DNA of 55,129 nucleotides from Elainella saxicola E1 (GTDB lineage Bacteria; Cyanobacteriota; Cyanobacteriia; Elainellales; Elainellaceae): positions 3,252 through 58,380 of the forward strand of contig LUGL01000003.1 in assembly GCA_002796835.1 (NCBI GenBank), written 5' to 3'. The position numbers and the translations under genes are program-made. Every line of letters starts with the position of its first letter. Positions within the stretch are counted from its first letter, which is position 1. The notes under the pieces are model-generated. The model had not been told where the DNA came from, ran no database searches, and saw only the letters and a list, made by a program, of their open reading frames with translations. Below are positions 42,634-51,411 of the stretch, one piece after another.

Positions 42634-43360
42634 GCAGTAAGTAAATCACAAAAACGTAACAGATATATTACGAATTGTTGCGATAAATCCCGAGATCGTG
42701 TTAACATTTTGTTACGCGATCTTGAGGCCATCCAATTGCAGTTCAGGATAGGGGTCTGCTCTGAACGGTAGGGATGTTTCATTAAGTATCGGGTTATCTC
42801 CTCCCAACACAGCGAGTTGAGCCAGCCGTTTGGCTGGCTTTTGTTACACTGTAGCTTGGGCTGTTTAAAGCCAAGGTGGTGTGTCTGAATCACTCAGGTT
42901 AGGTTGACAAGCGTGGAGTTTCTGTCTTTCGATTGAATTCGCCCTAGATTTATTAAAGATAAAATCTTCAGTGAAATTCTAACTTGCTATCTAGTTCTTG
43001 GTCCGGCAGCGTGATACCTTAATGAATGGCGCAAGATTGCCACTTCGATTCAACTGTTATCAATTATTTGCTTCCGTTTCTTCGGTGTTGCGAAAGGTTG
43101 CGTTATTCGTCCAATTATGTAAGTTTTGCATTTCAATCAATAAGGTATTGGTTGCAAAGCGCTGTATTCCTTTAAGAGATCTCTTTATAAAAGGTGCATT
43201 CCTCAGTAGTATTGTCAAAAGCTATACTTTTCGGTTTGCCCAGGGCATCTCTCAACTCGTTGCGAGGCTGTTCGAGCCCTTTTATTTAGTGTGCAATTTG
43301 TATCCCAGCGATCCTCTTTTGACATAGTTTCTTATCGAGCCTCTGGAGGTATTCTTTTCC
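42634..43360. other. Intergenic region between smpB and the RRM gene
   Basis: This 727-bp stretch has no supported CDS. It carries a strong hairpin terminator (42820-42845) about 190 bp after smpB, so the first part could be a long 3' end or a separate small RNA. The second half is probably the promoter and long 5' leader of the RRM gene. Confidence 0.55.
42820..42845 (+). terminator. Rho-independent terminator
   Basis: AGCCAGCC and GGCTGGCT form a perfect 8-bp stem around loop GTTT, followed by TTTTGTT counting the last stem base. The T-run fits the plus strand. It ends either the smpB transcript or a small RNA encoded upstream. Confidence 0.8.
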
Positions 43361-43810
43361 ATGTCTATCCGTCTCTATGTTGGCAACTTGCCGAAGGATC
43401 TAGAGCGCCAAGAACTTGAAGCTGTTTTTGCTGAGTTCGATAGCTCTGTTTCAACCAAAGTCATTACCGATCGCAAGACCGGAAAATGCCGTGGCTTTGG
43501 CTTTGTGACCGTTAAGAATGAAGAGCAAGCAAATCAAATCATCGAAAAATTCAATGGTTATCAGCTGAAGGATAGTCAACTCAAAATTGAGGTGGCGCAG
43601 CCTCGCAGTAAAGGCAAAGAAGAGGGCGAACAGCCTGCCAATGCCCCTGCTTCTGCTGGTTCTAATAAGCGCGGCGGCAACAAGGGCAACAACAAGTCCC
43701 GCAAGCCTACGTCAACCAACGAGCCAGAATCCGTTCAGCCTGATCCACGTTGGGCCCAGGAGCTAGAAAAGCTGAAGCAATTACTCGCAACTCAAACCGC
43801 TAACTCCTGA
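43361..43810 (+). CDS. RRM-type RNA-binding protein
   Basis: One RNA recognition motif occupies residues 3-80: RNP2 LYVGNL at 5-10 and RNP1 KCRGFGFV at 42-49 are both intact. Cyanobacterial Rbp proteins of this kind are often cold- or light-regulated and some guide mRNAs to the thylakoid membrane. The C-terminal half is longer than in short Rbp forms and is basic, with Gly, Asn, Lys and Arg (SNKRGGNKGNNKSRK), ending in a Glu/Leu helix. A good ribosome site, TGGAGGT, precedes the ATG. The long upstream leader is typical for post-transcriptional control. Confidence 0.95.
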   Translation: MSIRLYVGNLPKDLERQELEAVFAEFDSSVSTKVITDRKTGKCRGFGFVTVKNEEQANQIIEKFNGYQLKDSQLKIEVAQPRSKGKEEGEQPANAPASAGSNKRGGNKGNNKSRKPTSTNEPESVQPDPRWAQELEKLKQLLATQTANS

Positions 43811-43951
43811 TTGATCGGCAGGTTCTGAATATCTGCCCATGAGGCACTGTTGGGTAGAGCAAAATTGGTTTTGTCATCACATCGCGCGTTGCAAAACTGG
43901 TTGAGCTCTGCCCTTAGTTTTTGGAATGCGATTTAGGATTGCTTGACACCC

Positions 43952-46204
43952 CTAGGGTTGTAAGAGCGCTCTCATCTTTTGCAACAATGCCTCTGGATGG
44001 ATTGGCTGCATCAGCATGTCATCTGCTCCAATCTCTTGCCAATCGTTCGCGTCAGATTTTGCCGCCTTACTTGGGACTAAAGCCAGAATTTTCAAGTTCT
44101 TGGTCACCGGATTTTGACGGAGATGTCGAATGAAATAGTGACCGTCAATATCGGGAAGCCAAACATTGACTAGTACCGCCGCAGGCAGCAGCACTTCTAG
44201 TTGGTGAATGGCTGCCGATCCTTCCAAAACCCAAACGACCTGGTATCCGGCTGCTAATAACAAATCGCAAATCACCCCGGCCATCTCTTCACTGGGTTCA
44301 ATTAAAACGATGCGCTTTTGCTTTTGATTCTGGGATAAGAGTTGATTGGGAGAGGCATCATTCAGTCGATCGAGCTGTTGCGGTAGTTTGACGGTGAAGA
44401 CCGAACCCACACCTATCGTAGATTCCACTTCAATCCAGCCCTGATGTAGATCGACAAGTTGTTTTGTCAGAGCCAACCCTAAACCTGTGCCTTGATATTC
44501 CCGCCGATAGCCAGAGTCAAGTTGCTGAAATTTCTGAAATAAGAGTGGAATCTGCCGATCAGGAATGCCAATCCCCGTATCCTTTACCTGAAAAATGGCC
44601 AAGTCTGCCTGGGAAAATACCCGCAGCACCACTTCTCCCCCTTCTGGCGTAAATTTAATTGCATTACTCAGCAAATTCGACAAGATTTGCCGCACTCGGT
44701 GTGGATCAGCAACGAACTGATCTCGTTCAGGATCAACATGTACATCGATCGTCAGCTCGACATTTTTTCGTAAAGACTGTCCTTCAAAAGTTTTAAGTGT
44801 TTGAAGCGCCAACCGCGATAGGGAAAACGCCTGAAGATTGAGCACAATGCGTCCGGCTTCTGCCTGGGAGACATCAAGAATGTCATTAATTAGCGCCAGC
44901 AGATGTTCTCCGCTTTCATGAATCATTTGCAGAAAATTTTGTTGACGATCGGTCAACACATCTTTAGACCAGCGTTGCAGAGTGGCAGACATGCCAATAA
45001 TGCAGGCCAGGGGCGTGCGCAACTCGTGGCTCACCGCAGCCAGAAACTCACTTTTAGCCCGGTTCGCTGATTGAGCCGTCAGCATGGCATCGCGCAAGGC
45101 CTGGGTGCGTTCAATCACCCGTTCTTCCAAGGTTTGCTTTTGCTGCTGCAATTCTGCATAGAGTTGGGCCTGACTGATGGCAATTGCTAGATTTTCAGCA
45201 ATCTGTTGCAGGAATCGGCGTTCACTTTCTTGCCACTGCCGAGGTTGATGACATTCATGGGCAATGAGCAAACCCCAGAGCTGATCTTGCAGCCGAATCG
45301 GGGCGATTAACTTAGCTCGGACCTGGGCTCGTCGCAAAAATTCCAATAAGCAGGGGACTTCCCGATATTTCAGCTCCACATCCTCGATAGCATCAGCAAT
45401 TTCTAGTCGCTGCCAGTTGGCCTGCCGCAACGCTTGAACAAAACAGGGCGTATCAGACAAGTTCATCACCGAAGGAATCGCTTCTGCAGCCCTCGCTTCG
45501 TGAATGACGGAGCCGTAAGAGGTTAATCGATCCATTTCTCGATCGGTTGGGATGTGATATGCCTCAACTAAGGGAGGCACAGTTAAGTCATCTAATTGAT
45601 AGATCACCAGTCGATCGACCTGCAAAAAATGACGCACCTGCTCAACCGCAGTTTTTAAGATAACGGGCAGCTCTAAACTCTGGCGAATCTGAGTCGCGAC
45701 CTGATTCAGCAACCGTTCTTGCTCAATCTGCTGATGCAATGCCGCTTCCGTAGACAGACAATGCGCTGAAGTACTCAACATAGCCACGAGCTTGAGCGTA
45801 AATTGGCTTTGTAGCGTGGAATCATTGGGGCCTAACTGAGCCCGAATTGACTGGAGTCGATCGGGCCAAGTATCAGGCAGCCCATTGCTCAAAAGCTGTT
45901 GGATAAATCGATCGATCCGAGCTGCCTCAAAGGACAAGTCCACTTCATAACAAGTCTCTGGATAGAATTCTGCGGATGTTAACGGTCGGCCCAACAATAA
46001 GACGCTAAATGATGGAGCAACAACCAGGACAAAACAGAGATCAAACGGAGAGGACTCCAGACCTAGAAAGCTGGTTGGAGTCAGCCAAACCCCCTGCAAT
46101 TCCGCAGCAGTTTGCTCAAGCAATTGCTGAAGCTGGTGAAAGGTATCTGATGAGAGCAACTGCGCAAAAGGTGAAGGGTTAGCGGTGCTCATAGTTTCGC
46201 CCAT
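43952..46204 (-). CDS. GAF hybrid histidine kinase with a degenerate receiver
   Basis: The 750-residue protein has an N-terminal region of unknown fold (residues 15-150), a GAF domain at about 170-345 with LWGLLIAHECHQPRQW, a coiled linker, the H-box with H393 (VSHELRTPL), HATPase boxes (NLLSNAIKF, DTGIG, GTGLGL), and a C-terminal receiver-like domain. In the receiver the phosphoacceptor Asp is Asn at 680 (VLVNVWLPDIDG), the acidic pair is E-P (LIEPSEE) and the Lys is Gln (MQP), so it cannot be phosphorylated normally. The GAF resembles phytochrome-type GAFs, but C285 is followed by Leu, not His. No cognate regulator is adjacent. Confidence 0.93.
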   Translation of the reverse strand: MGETMSTANPSPFAQLLSSDTFHQLQQLLEQTAAELQGVWLTPTSFLGLESSPFDLCFVLVVAPSFSVLLLGRPLTSAEFYPETCYEVDLSFEAARIDRFIQQLLSNGLPDTWPDRLQSIRAQLGPNDSTLQSQFTLKLVAMLSTSAHCLSTEAALHQQIEQERLLNQVATQIRQSLELPVILKTAVEQVRHFLQVDRLVIYQLDDLTVPPLVEAYHIPTDREMDRLTSYGSVIHEARAAEAIPSVMNLSDTPCFVQALRQANWQRLEIADAIEDVELKYREVPCLLEFLRRAQVRAKLIAPIRLQDQLWGLLIAHECHQPRQWQESERRFLQQIAENLAIAISQAQLYAELQQQKQTLEERVIERTQALRDAMLTAQSANRAKSEFLAAVSHELRTPLACIIGMSATLQRWSKDVLTDRQQNFLQMIHESGEHLLALINDILDVSQAEAGRIVLNLQAFSLSRLALQTLKTFEGQSLRKNVELTIDVHVDPERDQFVADPHRVRQILSNLLSNAIKFTPEGGEVVLRVFSQADLAIFQVKDTGIGIPDRQIPLLFQKFQQLDSGYRREYQGTGLGLALTKQLVDLHQGWIEVESTIGVGSVFTVKLPQQLDRLNDASPNQLLSQNQKQKRIVLIEPSEEMAGVICDLLLAAGYQVVWVLEGSAAIHQLEVLLPAAVLVNVWLPDIDGHYFIRHLRQNPVTKNLKILALVPSKAAKSDANDWQEIGADDMLMQPIHPEALLQKMRALLQP

Positions 46205-46588
46205 GCCAATTCCTGATAATCCTCTCTTGAAGCTGAGATCGAGAGCGTAAACTATTGAGCTGAACCGCCGATTAAAACAGCCCGCTCAAGCTGCTGGATC
46301 GGACGCTGAAATTATCCACATTTATGAATTCTCGAATAAAACCATTGCTTTTGGACAGGATTTTGTAAAATTCTTCGGCAAATTTTCCACAAAATTAGCT
46401 TCCGCAAATCAGGACACTATTGCTGTCTCTGGTCGATCGCTATCACCCGCCGCAAAGAGGCCTAGAATACCCTACAATCTGGATGGTTAGCCTGATTAGC
46501 CGACTATCAATTCATAGCTTGGGATTGCAGCAAAATCAAGCTGCGTCTCGTTCGACTTCGTTTTGTAATCTTCCATTATTAAATAATT
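46205..46588. other. Divergent AT-rich spacer with two DnaA-box-like sites
   Basis: This 384-bp stretch lies between the hybrid kinase and the methyltransferase, both reading away from it. It is AT-rich from 46310 to 46430. It holds two sites with the DnaA-box form at 46312-46320 and 46383-46391, listed separately. No gene is seen. Confidence 0.55.
46312..46391 (+). promoter_or_regulatory. Pair of DnaA-box-like 9-mers
   Basis: TTATCCACA (46312-46320) is the classical consensus and TTTTCCACA (46383-46391) is the form I recall for cyanobacterial DnaA. They are in the same direction, 71 bp apart. The window contains at least one single box elsewhere, so two may be chance. DnaA could regulate the adjacent genes; no dnaA or dnaN is in the window. 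Confidence 0.35.
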
Positions 46589-47530
46589 ATGACGGTCGCA
46601 ACATCCTCTGCCCCCAATGTGGCATCCCAATTCGTCAATGGGATTTTAGCCATCAAGCCACTCGCAAATTTGGCTAAACACCAGGCCCGATCGATGATGA
46701 TTAAACGAGCAGAGTCAATTGGCGTTTACTGGCGACAAGAGGTCAAGAAGCTGCGATCGCGTGATGGAGCAGAAGAATTTTCACCGGCATGGGAACAAGC
46801 GTTAAGCAAAATTCAGGCTGCTGATTTGGTGTATCCCGCCTATTACTGCACCTCATTTCATGCCTATGAGCAAGGCAATTTGAGCTGGGAAGCGGCGATG
46901 GAGGTCGAAGTTGCGGCTCATGCGGTTCATGCTCGCATTTGGCAGGATGCAGGAGCACAAGGGGATGCCATGCTGCGGCAAAGTTTCCATCAGGTTCTCC
47001 AGCAGCAGATCTCTACACCCCCGCAGGCGATCGTCGATCTGGGTTGCAGTGTTGGTATGAGCACATTTGCCCTGCAATCCCTTTATCCCCAAGCTCAGAT
47101 CACTGGCGTTGATTTGTCGCCCTACTTCTTGGCGGTTGCTGAATACCGATCGCAACAGCGGCAATTACCAATCACTTGGGTTCACGCGGCAGCCGAACAG
47201 ACTGGACTGCCCGCTCAATCTTTTGATTTGGTGGCGGCTCACCTGATGTTTCACGAGTTACCCCAAACTGCATCGATCGCAATTTTGCAGGAGGCACATC
47301 GTTTACTCCAACCCGGTGGGCATCTCGCGATTATGGACATGAACCCCAGATCCGAAATTTATGCCAAAATGCCGCCTTATATCCTGACCCTACTCAAAAG
47401 TACAGAACCTTATCTCGATCAGTATTTTTCACTCAACCTAGAGCAAGCCATTGTCCAGGTTGGATTTGAGCAGCCAGTTGTTGTTTGCAACAGCCCCCGA
47501 CACCGGACTTTGGTGGCCAAAGCAAGGTAA
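46589..47530 (+). CDS. Class I SAM-dependent methyltransferase
   Basis: The 313-residue protein has an N-terminal helical region of about 140 residues, then a Rossmann methyltransferase domain: motif I VDLGCSVGMSTFALQ, acidic end of the second strand GVDLSPYFLAVA, and LVAAHLMFHELPQ, with HRLLQPGGHLAIMDMNP near the end. It would use S-adenosylmethionine; the acceptor is unknown. The long N-terminus distinguishes it from plain UbiE-type enzymes. It is not in an operon. Confidence 0.9.
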   Translation: MTVATSSAPNVASQFVNGILAIKPLANLAKHQARSMMIKRAESIGVYWRQEVKKLRSRDGAEEFSPAWEQALSKIQAADLVYPAYYCTSFHAYEQGNLSWEAAMEVEVAAHAVHARIWQDAGAQGDAMLRQSFHQVLQQQISTPPQAIVDLGCSVGMSTFALQSLYPQAQITGVDLSPYFLAVAEYRSQQRQLPITWVHAAAEQTGLPAQSFDLVAAHLMFHELPQTASIAILQEAHRLLQPGGHLAIMDMNPRSEIYAKMPPYILTLLKSTEPYLDQYFSLNLEQAIVQVGFEQPVVVCNSPRHRTLVAKAR

Positions 47531-47598
47531 ATCAAACCGCGAGATCAATTCACAGAGGCGACCCAACAGCAGAATCTTCAAAAATAGACATTGAGAAA

Positions 47599-47618
47599 GG
47601 GGTAGGCAACCCTACCCC
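47599..47618. repeat. Short GC-rich hairpin
   Basis: GGGGTAGG and CCTACCCC form a perfect 8-bp stem around CAAC. No T-run follows on either side. It could help end the methyltransferase transcript, or be a dispersed repeat. Confidence 0.5.
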
Positions 47619-47715
47619 ACAGGAGTTCACTACCGTCTCAAAAGCACCGAAGCAAACTTATTTAAGGTCAATCCGTGATTCCGGTAAACCTGGGACTCCC
47701 AATCCTTAATTCGGT

Positions 47716-47892
47716 TTACCAGACCATACCGATCCCATTGTCATTAGCGTCAGCAGTATCATACTTTCGCTCATTTTTGTCTAATCGACGCAGGTTTTCC
47801 AGATTGATCCCCTCTGAAGCGCCATCTTTTAGACTGCCAACATCGATCGCAGCATTGATACGAGTCAGGTCCTAAATCAAAGCATTGAGCAT
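47716..47892 (-). pseudogene. Possible small ORF broken by an amber stop
   Basis: On the minus strand an ATG at 47892 begins MLNALI, then a TAG, then 51 codons with no stop (DLTRINAAIDVGSLKDG..., ending DANDNGIGMVW) before TAA. The 51-codon part has clean cyanobacterial codon use, but no start codon except a near-terminal Met. I do not recognise the product. It may be the remnant of a longer gene, or chance. Confidence 0.3.
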
Positions 47893-48527
47893 TTTAGATA
47901 CTCTGAAGCTGTAAAACTGCTGTCTGAAGTGAAATTGAGCAACGAAGAATAGCAATCAGCGCGGCTAAGAATTGTAGGATAGGAACTATAGGGTTGCTCT
48001 AAAGGGCAGACAAGCAGAACCTAGATGAATGGTGTATCCGAACCACGATCTCAACAGAATCCATTATAAGCAAGAGTACTTATCAAAATAACAACGGTTC
48101 ATGATTTTTGATAAAGTCAGCGTTTGCATAATTAGATTCATATTTCGATTCGTTTTAATATATTTTTCAATCTTTATCAATCCTTTGAGACATCTTTTTA
48201 AGAATTACGAAAGACTGAACTGTTTGGGCAGCGAATAGATTGATTTGAAGTGTAAAAGGTAGAATTTGCAGAGATTCCAAATGCCTCATTTCACTTTTAA
48301 GCTTGCCCATCTACTCGCTTGAAATATCAATCGCTTAAACGCGATCGAGCATTAAGAGGGCCTTCGCTCTACAATCCTGTCTAGCAGAATTAGCCAACTT
48401 ATCGGCACCATAAACATGATTCAGAATCGTTAAATTGGAAGCAGACAGCACATATCTGAAACCTTATGATGGAGTAAATTTTGAATGGTCAGCCCTTGCA
48501 AAGCAGGAGTCTCAATTTTCACCGATC

Positions 48528-48578
48528 GTTTGAGATCATTCACAGTTTGAGATCATTTACGGCTTGAGATCATCTACA
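48528..48578 (+). repeat. Three 17-bp tandem repeats
   Basis: GTTTGAGATCATTCACA, GTTTGAGATCATTTACG and GCTTGAGATCATCTACA follow one another without gaps, sharing TTGAGATCAT. The 17-bp period is the same as that of the repeats before the CHASE2 kinase, although the sequences differ. It is about 270 bp upstream of the next start. Confidence 0.75.
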
Positions 48579-48851
48579 GCAGGACAGCAATCATTACAGA
48601 TTGAGGGAATCACGATCGCAGCCATCACTTTCTCTTTGGTCACTAAAACCCTATCTGTTGATAGCCAAAATAAGGGTTGAAACAAACTGAATTTTGTCTT
48701 GATGCAGCTATTTAGACTTTCAGTATTGTTACGTTTAGCAAAGAGATATTTCTTTACATTACGTCTGTTAGAGTTTACTGCCTAACGTCTTTGCAGAATC
48801 TAAAGAAAATGTTAATTTTTTCTCAATACAAGCAAGTACGGAGCATCCCTA

Positions 48852-49067
48852 ATGGACTCCTCGACGCTACGGCTCGTCTGGGACGTGATTGAAGAAACGC
48901 AGAATAGTGAATTGCTGCATCTACCTGATACTGCACTTGTTAAACTGCTTCTCCAACGAATTTCTCGCAAAATCCTCCTGAGTGGCGAGGAGGTTTGTCT
49001 GCTATACGACTACATCAGCACCAGAACCAGGCTAATCCGGGACATTGTTGAATCCCGTGTTGCTTAA
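48852..49067 (+). CDS. Small conserved-looking cyanobacterial protein
   Basis: I give no function. The 71-residue acidic, helical protein reads LRLVWDVIEETQNSELLHLPD... and has no signal, membrane segment or metal site. I recall similar proteins of about 70 residues in Nostoc and relatives, and its place 43 bp before the NYN gene on the same strand suggests an operon and a linked job. Confidence 0.7.
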   Translation: MDSSTLRLVWDVIEETQNSELLHLPDTALVKLLLQRISRKILLSGEEVCLLYDYISTRTRLIRDIVESRVA

Positions 49068-49110
49068 CCCTCTTGATTCACAAATTGATTAATAAATTGA
49101 GCTCAGATTT

Positions 49111-49734
49111 ATGATTCAACTCATTCCGCCAAGACCGTTTCAACCGAACCGTAACGGCAATACTCCCTCTTCTCAGCAAGCAAACAAGCCCGAAGCTGAG
49201 AAAGACCAGCCAGAGTATCGGGGAATAGAGCGACTCGATCGAGGCCGAGTAGTTGTTTTCATTGATGGGGCAAGCTTGTTTTATGCCGCCATGCATATGG
49301 AAATTGAGGTGGACTATACTCGCCTGTTGAGCCGTCTAATTAGCGGTGGGCGCTTGATTCATGCCCATTTTTATACAGGCGTTGATCCAAGCAATGACAA
49401 GCAAAAAGGCTTTTTATACTGGATGCAGTGCAACGGTTATCGGGTGGTTGCAAAGGATCTGGTGCAATCCACAGTCGGTGCGAAAAAAGTGAATCTGAAT
49501 GTGGAAATTGCAGTGGATATGGTTCGCTTAGCACCTTATTGCGACACGATGATTTTAGTTAGCGGCGATGGTGACCTGACTTGCGCTTTGGATTTTGTTA
49601 CCTATCAAGGCGTTCAAACCGAAGTTGTGGGTCTGCGATCGATGATCAGCGAGCAACTCATCAATGTGGCAGATTACTACACCGATCTGGTTTCCATCAA
49701 GCAAGATATCCAAAAGCGATCGATCGCTTCGTAA
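49111..49734 (+). CDS. LabA-like NYN-domain protein
   Basis: After a Pro/Gln-rich N-terminus the NYN/DUF88 fold begins (VVVFIDGASLF, with D52). Further conserved acidic residues are D136 (NVEIAVDMVRL) and D153, D155 (LVSGDGDL), which form the metal site of PIN-like nucleases, so RNase activity is possible. The closest named relative I can cite is LabA of Synechococcus, which affects clock output; I do not claim this is LabA. It is 207 residues and probably co-transcribed with the 71-residue gene upstream. Confidence 0.88.
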   Translation: MIQLIPPRPFQPNRNGNTPSSQQANKPEAEKDQPEYRGIERLDRGRVVVFIDGASLFYAAMHMEIEVDYTRLLSRLISGGRLIHAHFYTGVDPSNDKQKGFLYWMQCNGYRVVAKDLVQSTVGAKKVNLNVEIAVDMVRLAPYCDTMILVSGDGDLTCALDFVTYQGVQTEVVGLRSMISEQLINVADYYTDLVSIKQDIQKRSIAS

Positions 49735-49902
49735 CCAACCGGGTTCGCTCAATTCAGCCGCCTGTTTAAAGTTGTCCAATTATCAGTCAATCACCGATTT
49801 AATCCAGGCAAGCTTTCCTGGAACTGCTTGCTTCTGCGATCGATCAAGCCACTCTCCAGAAAGAGCATGTCACAATAAAAGGTAAAGATTTGTAATAAAA
49901 GC

Positions 49903-50862
49903 ATGACGGCTTTGCCTTTACCTCCAAACGCTTTATCTGAGCTTTCTTTACCTAAGAACGCTTTGCCTGAGAACTCTGGCTCTGCAATCCATGGACTATC
50001 AGCCCCTCAAATCTGGACCTGGCGAGGCTTTCCCATCTGCTATCAGGCCCAGGGAGAAACGGGTCCCGCCGTTGTTTTAGTCCATGGCTTTGGAGCATCC
50101 TGGGGACATTGGCGCAAGAACATCCCAGCGTTGGCCCAAACCTGTCGTGTCTATGCCATTGATTTAATTGGCTTCGGTGGCTCGGCAAAACCGGCTCCGG
50201 GCCAACCCATTGACTACACCTTTGAGACTTGGGGTCAGCAAGTTGTTGATTTTTGTCGAGAAGTGGTTGGCACCTCTGCACTGCTTGTCGGAAATTCGAT
50301 CGGCTGTATTGCGGTGATGCAAGCCGCAGTCATGGCACCAGAGTTAGTCGAACGAGTAGCATTGCTCAACTGTTCTTTGCGTTTATTGCACGATCGGCGT
50401 CGAGAGCAGCAGCCCTGGTTTCGCCGGATTGGCACGCCTTTATTGCAAAACCTCTTGGCCGTTCGGGCGATCGGACATGGCTTCTTCAGACTGCTGGCCA
50501 AACCTAAAACTGTCCGCAAAATTTTGCTGCAAGCCTACGCCCACCCAGAAGCCGTAACGGATGAGCTAGTTAATTTACTGATGGGACCAGCCGCCGATCC
50601 GGGAGCTGCCGATGTGTTTCTGGCCTTTACCCGCTATTCTCAGGGCCCGTTGCCGGAAGATTTGCTAGAAATTCTGCCCTGTCCAGCTTTGCTGATTTGG
50701 GGAGAAGCCGATCCCTGGGAGCCTGTAGATCTAGGTGAAAATCTGGCTAAATTTCCGGTGGTGAAACAGTTTATCCGCTTACCGGGCGCGGGGCATTGCC
50801 CCCAGGACGAAGTGCCAGAACAGGTGAATTCGATTCTGCAAACCTGGATTTTCCAAAATTGA
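49903..50862 (+). CDS. Alpha/beta hydrolase
   Basis: The 319-residue protein has the complete catalytic triad: S132 in GNSIG, D270 in LIWGEADPW, and H298 in GAGHCPQD, with the oxyanion region VLVHGFGASWGHW. The cap domain lies between residues 155 and 240. Similar cyanobacterial and plastid enzymes include lipase-like hydrolases and pheophytinase-like proteins; the substrate is not clear. A short Leu/Pro-rich N-terminal repeat (LPLPPNALSEL, LPKNALPE) precedes the fold. It is followed by the peroxiredoxin gene after 53 bp. Confidence 0.9.
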   Translation: MTALPLPPNALSELSLPKNALPENSGSAIHGLSAPQIWTWRGFPICYQAQGETGPAVVLVHGFGASWGHWRKNIPALAQTCRVYAIDLIGFGGSAKPAPGQPIDYTFETWGQQVVDFCREVVGTSALLVGNSIGCIAVMQAAVMAPELVERVALLNCSLRLLHDRRREQQPWFRRIGTPLLQNLLAVRAIGHGFFRLLAKPKTVRKILLQAYAHPEAVTDELVNLLMGPAADPGAADVFLAFTRYSQGPLPEDLLEILPCPALLIWGEADPWEPVDLGENLAKFPVVKQFIRLPGAGHCPQDEVPEQVNSILQTWIFQN

Positions 50863-50915
50863 GGCCGTTTAGACGTTACAATTTTTAACCGAACTTGTAT
50901 AAGGAAGACAGTCCT

Positions 50916-51353
50916 ATGCCTTTATCGATTGGTGATACCGCGCCTAGTTTCACCGTTAAAGACACAAACGGTAATACGGTTTCTCTGTCTGATTTTTCTG
51001 GTAAAACCGTTGTGCTGTACTTCTATCCCAAGGATGATACTCCTGGATGCACGAAAGAAGCTTGCAGCTTCCGGGACTCCTATGCTGAATATCAGGGCAA
51101 AGACATTGTGGTACTAGGGGTGAGCATGGATGATGAAGCTTCCCATCAGCAATTTACCCAAAAATTTAGCTTGCCTTTCCCACTGCTGGCTGACACCAAT
51201 GGAGCGATCACCAAGGCTTATGATGTCGATGGCGGCGGATACTCCAAGCGTGTAACTTACGTGATTGATGGATCTGGCAAAATTATCCAAGTTTATACAA
51301 CCATCAAGACCGACAGCCATGCTAGCGATATTTTGGCGGAATTGGGCCTTTAA
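50916..51353 (+). CDS. bcp: PrxQ/Bcp-type peroxiredoxin
   Basis: The enzyme reduces hydrogen peroxide and organic peroxides using a thiol. C45 is peroxidatic and C50 resolving (PGCTKEACSFRD), the atypical two-Cys PrxQ arrangement, in the normal FYPKDDTPG context. The ATG at 50916 gives a 145-residue protein and is preceded by AAGGA; an in-frame TTG at 50895 is rejected. Thioredoxin is the expected reductant. A strong terminator lies downstream. Confidence 0.96.
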   Translation: MPLSIGDTAPSFTVKDTNGNTVSLSDFSGKTVVLYFYPKDDTPGCTKEACSFRDSYAEYQGKDIVVLGVSMDDEASHQQFTQKFSLPFPLLADTNGAITKAYDVDGGGYSKRVTYVIDGSGKIIQVYTTIKTDSHASDILAELGL

Positions 51354-51411
51354 TCGCTTCTAAAACGCTTTTAGTGGCATCTCGTTCAAGAGATGATAAT
51401 TATGACCTGCG

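Larger units (their letters stand above)
47531..48851. other. 1.3-kb gene-poor region
   Basis: This is the longest stretch without a supported gene. It contains a short hairpin (47599-47618), a broken small ORF (47716-47892, minus strand), and three 17-bp tandem repeats (48528-48578). The last 200 bp, with TTACGTTTAGC and AT-rich runs, probably hold the promoter for the gene at 48852. It may be a decayed gene or an insertion site. Confidence 0.55.

Noticed and set aside
42998-43327. 109-codon frame before the RRM gene
   Set aside because: It starts at a non-ATG codon, has a Phe/Leu/Cys-rich sequence without a motif, and lies in the expected leader of the RRM gene.
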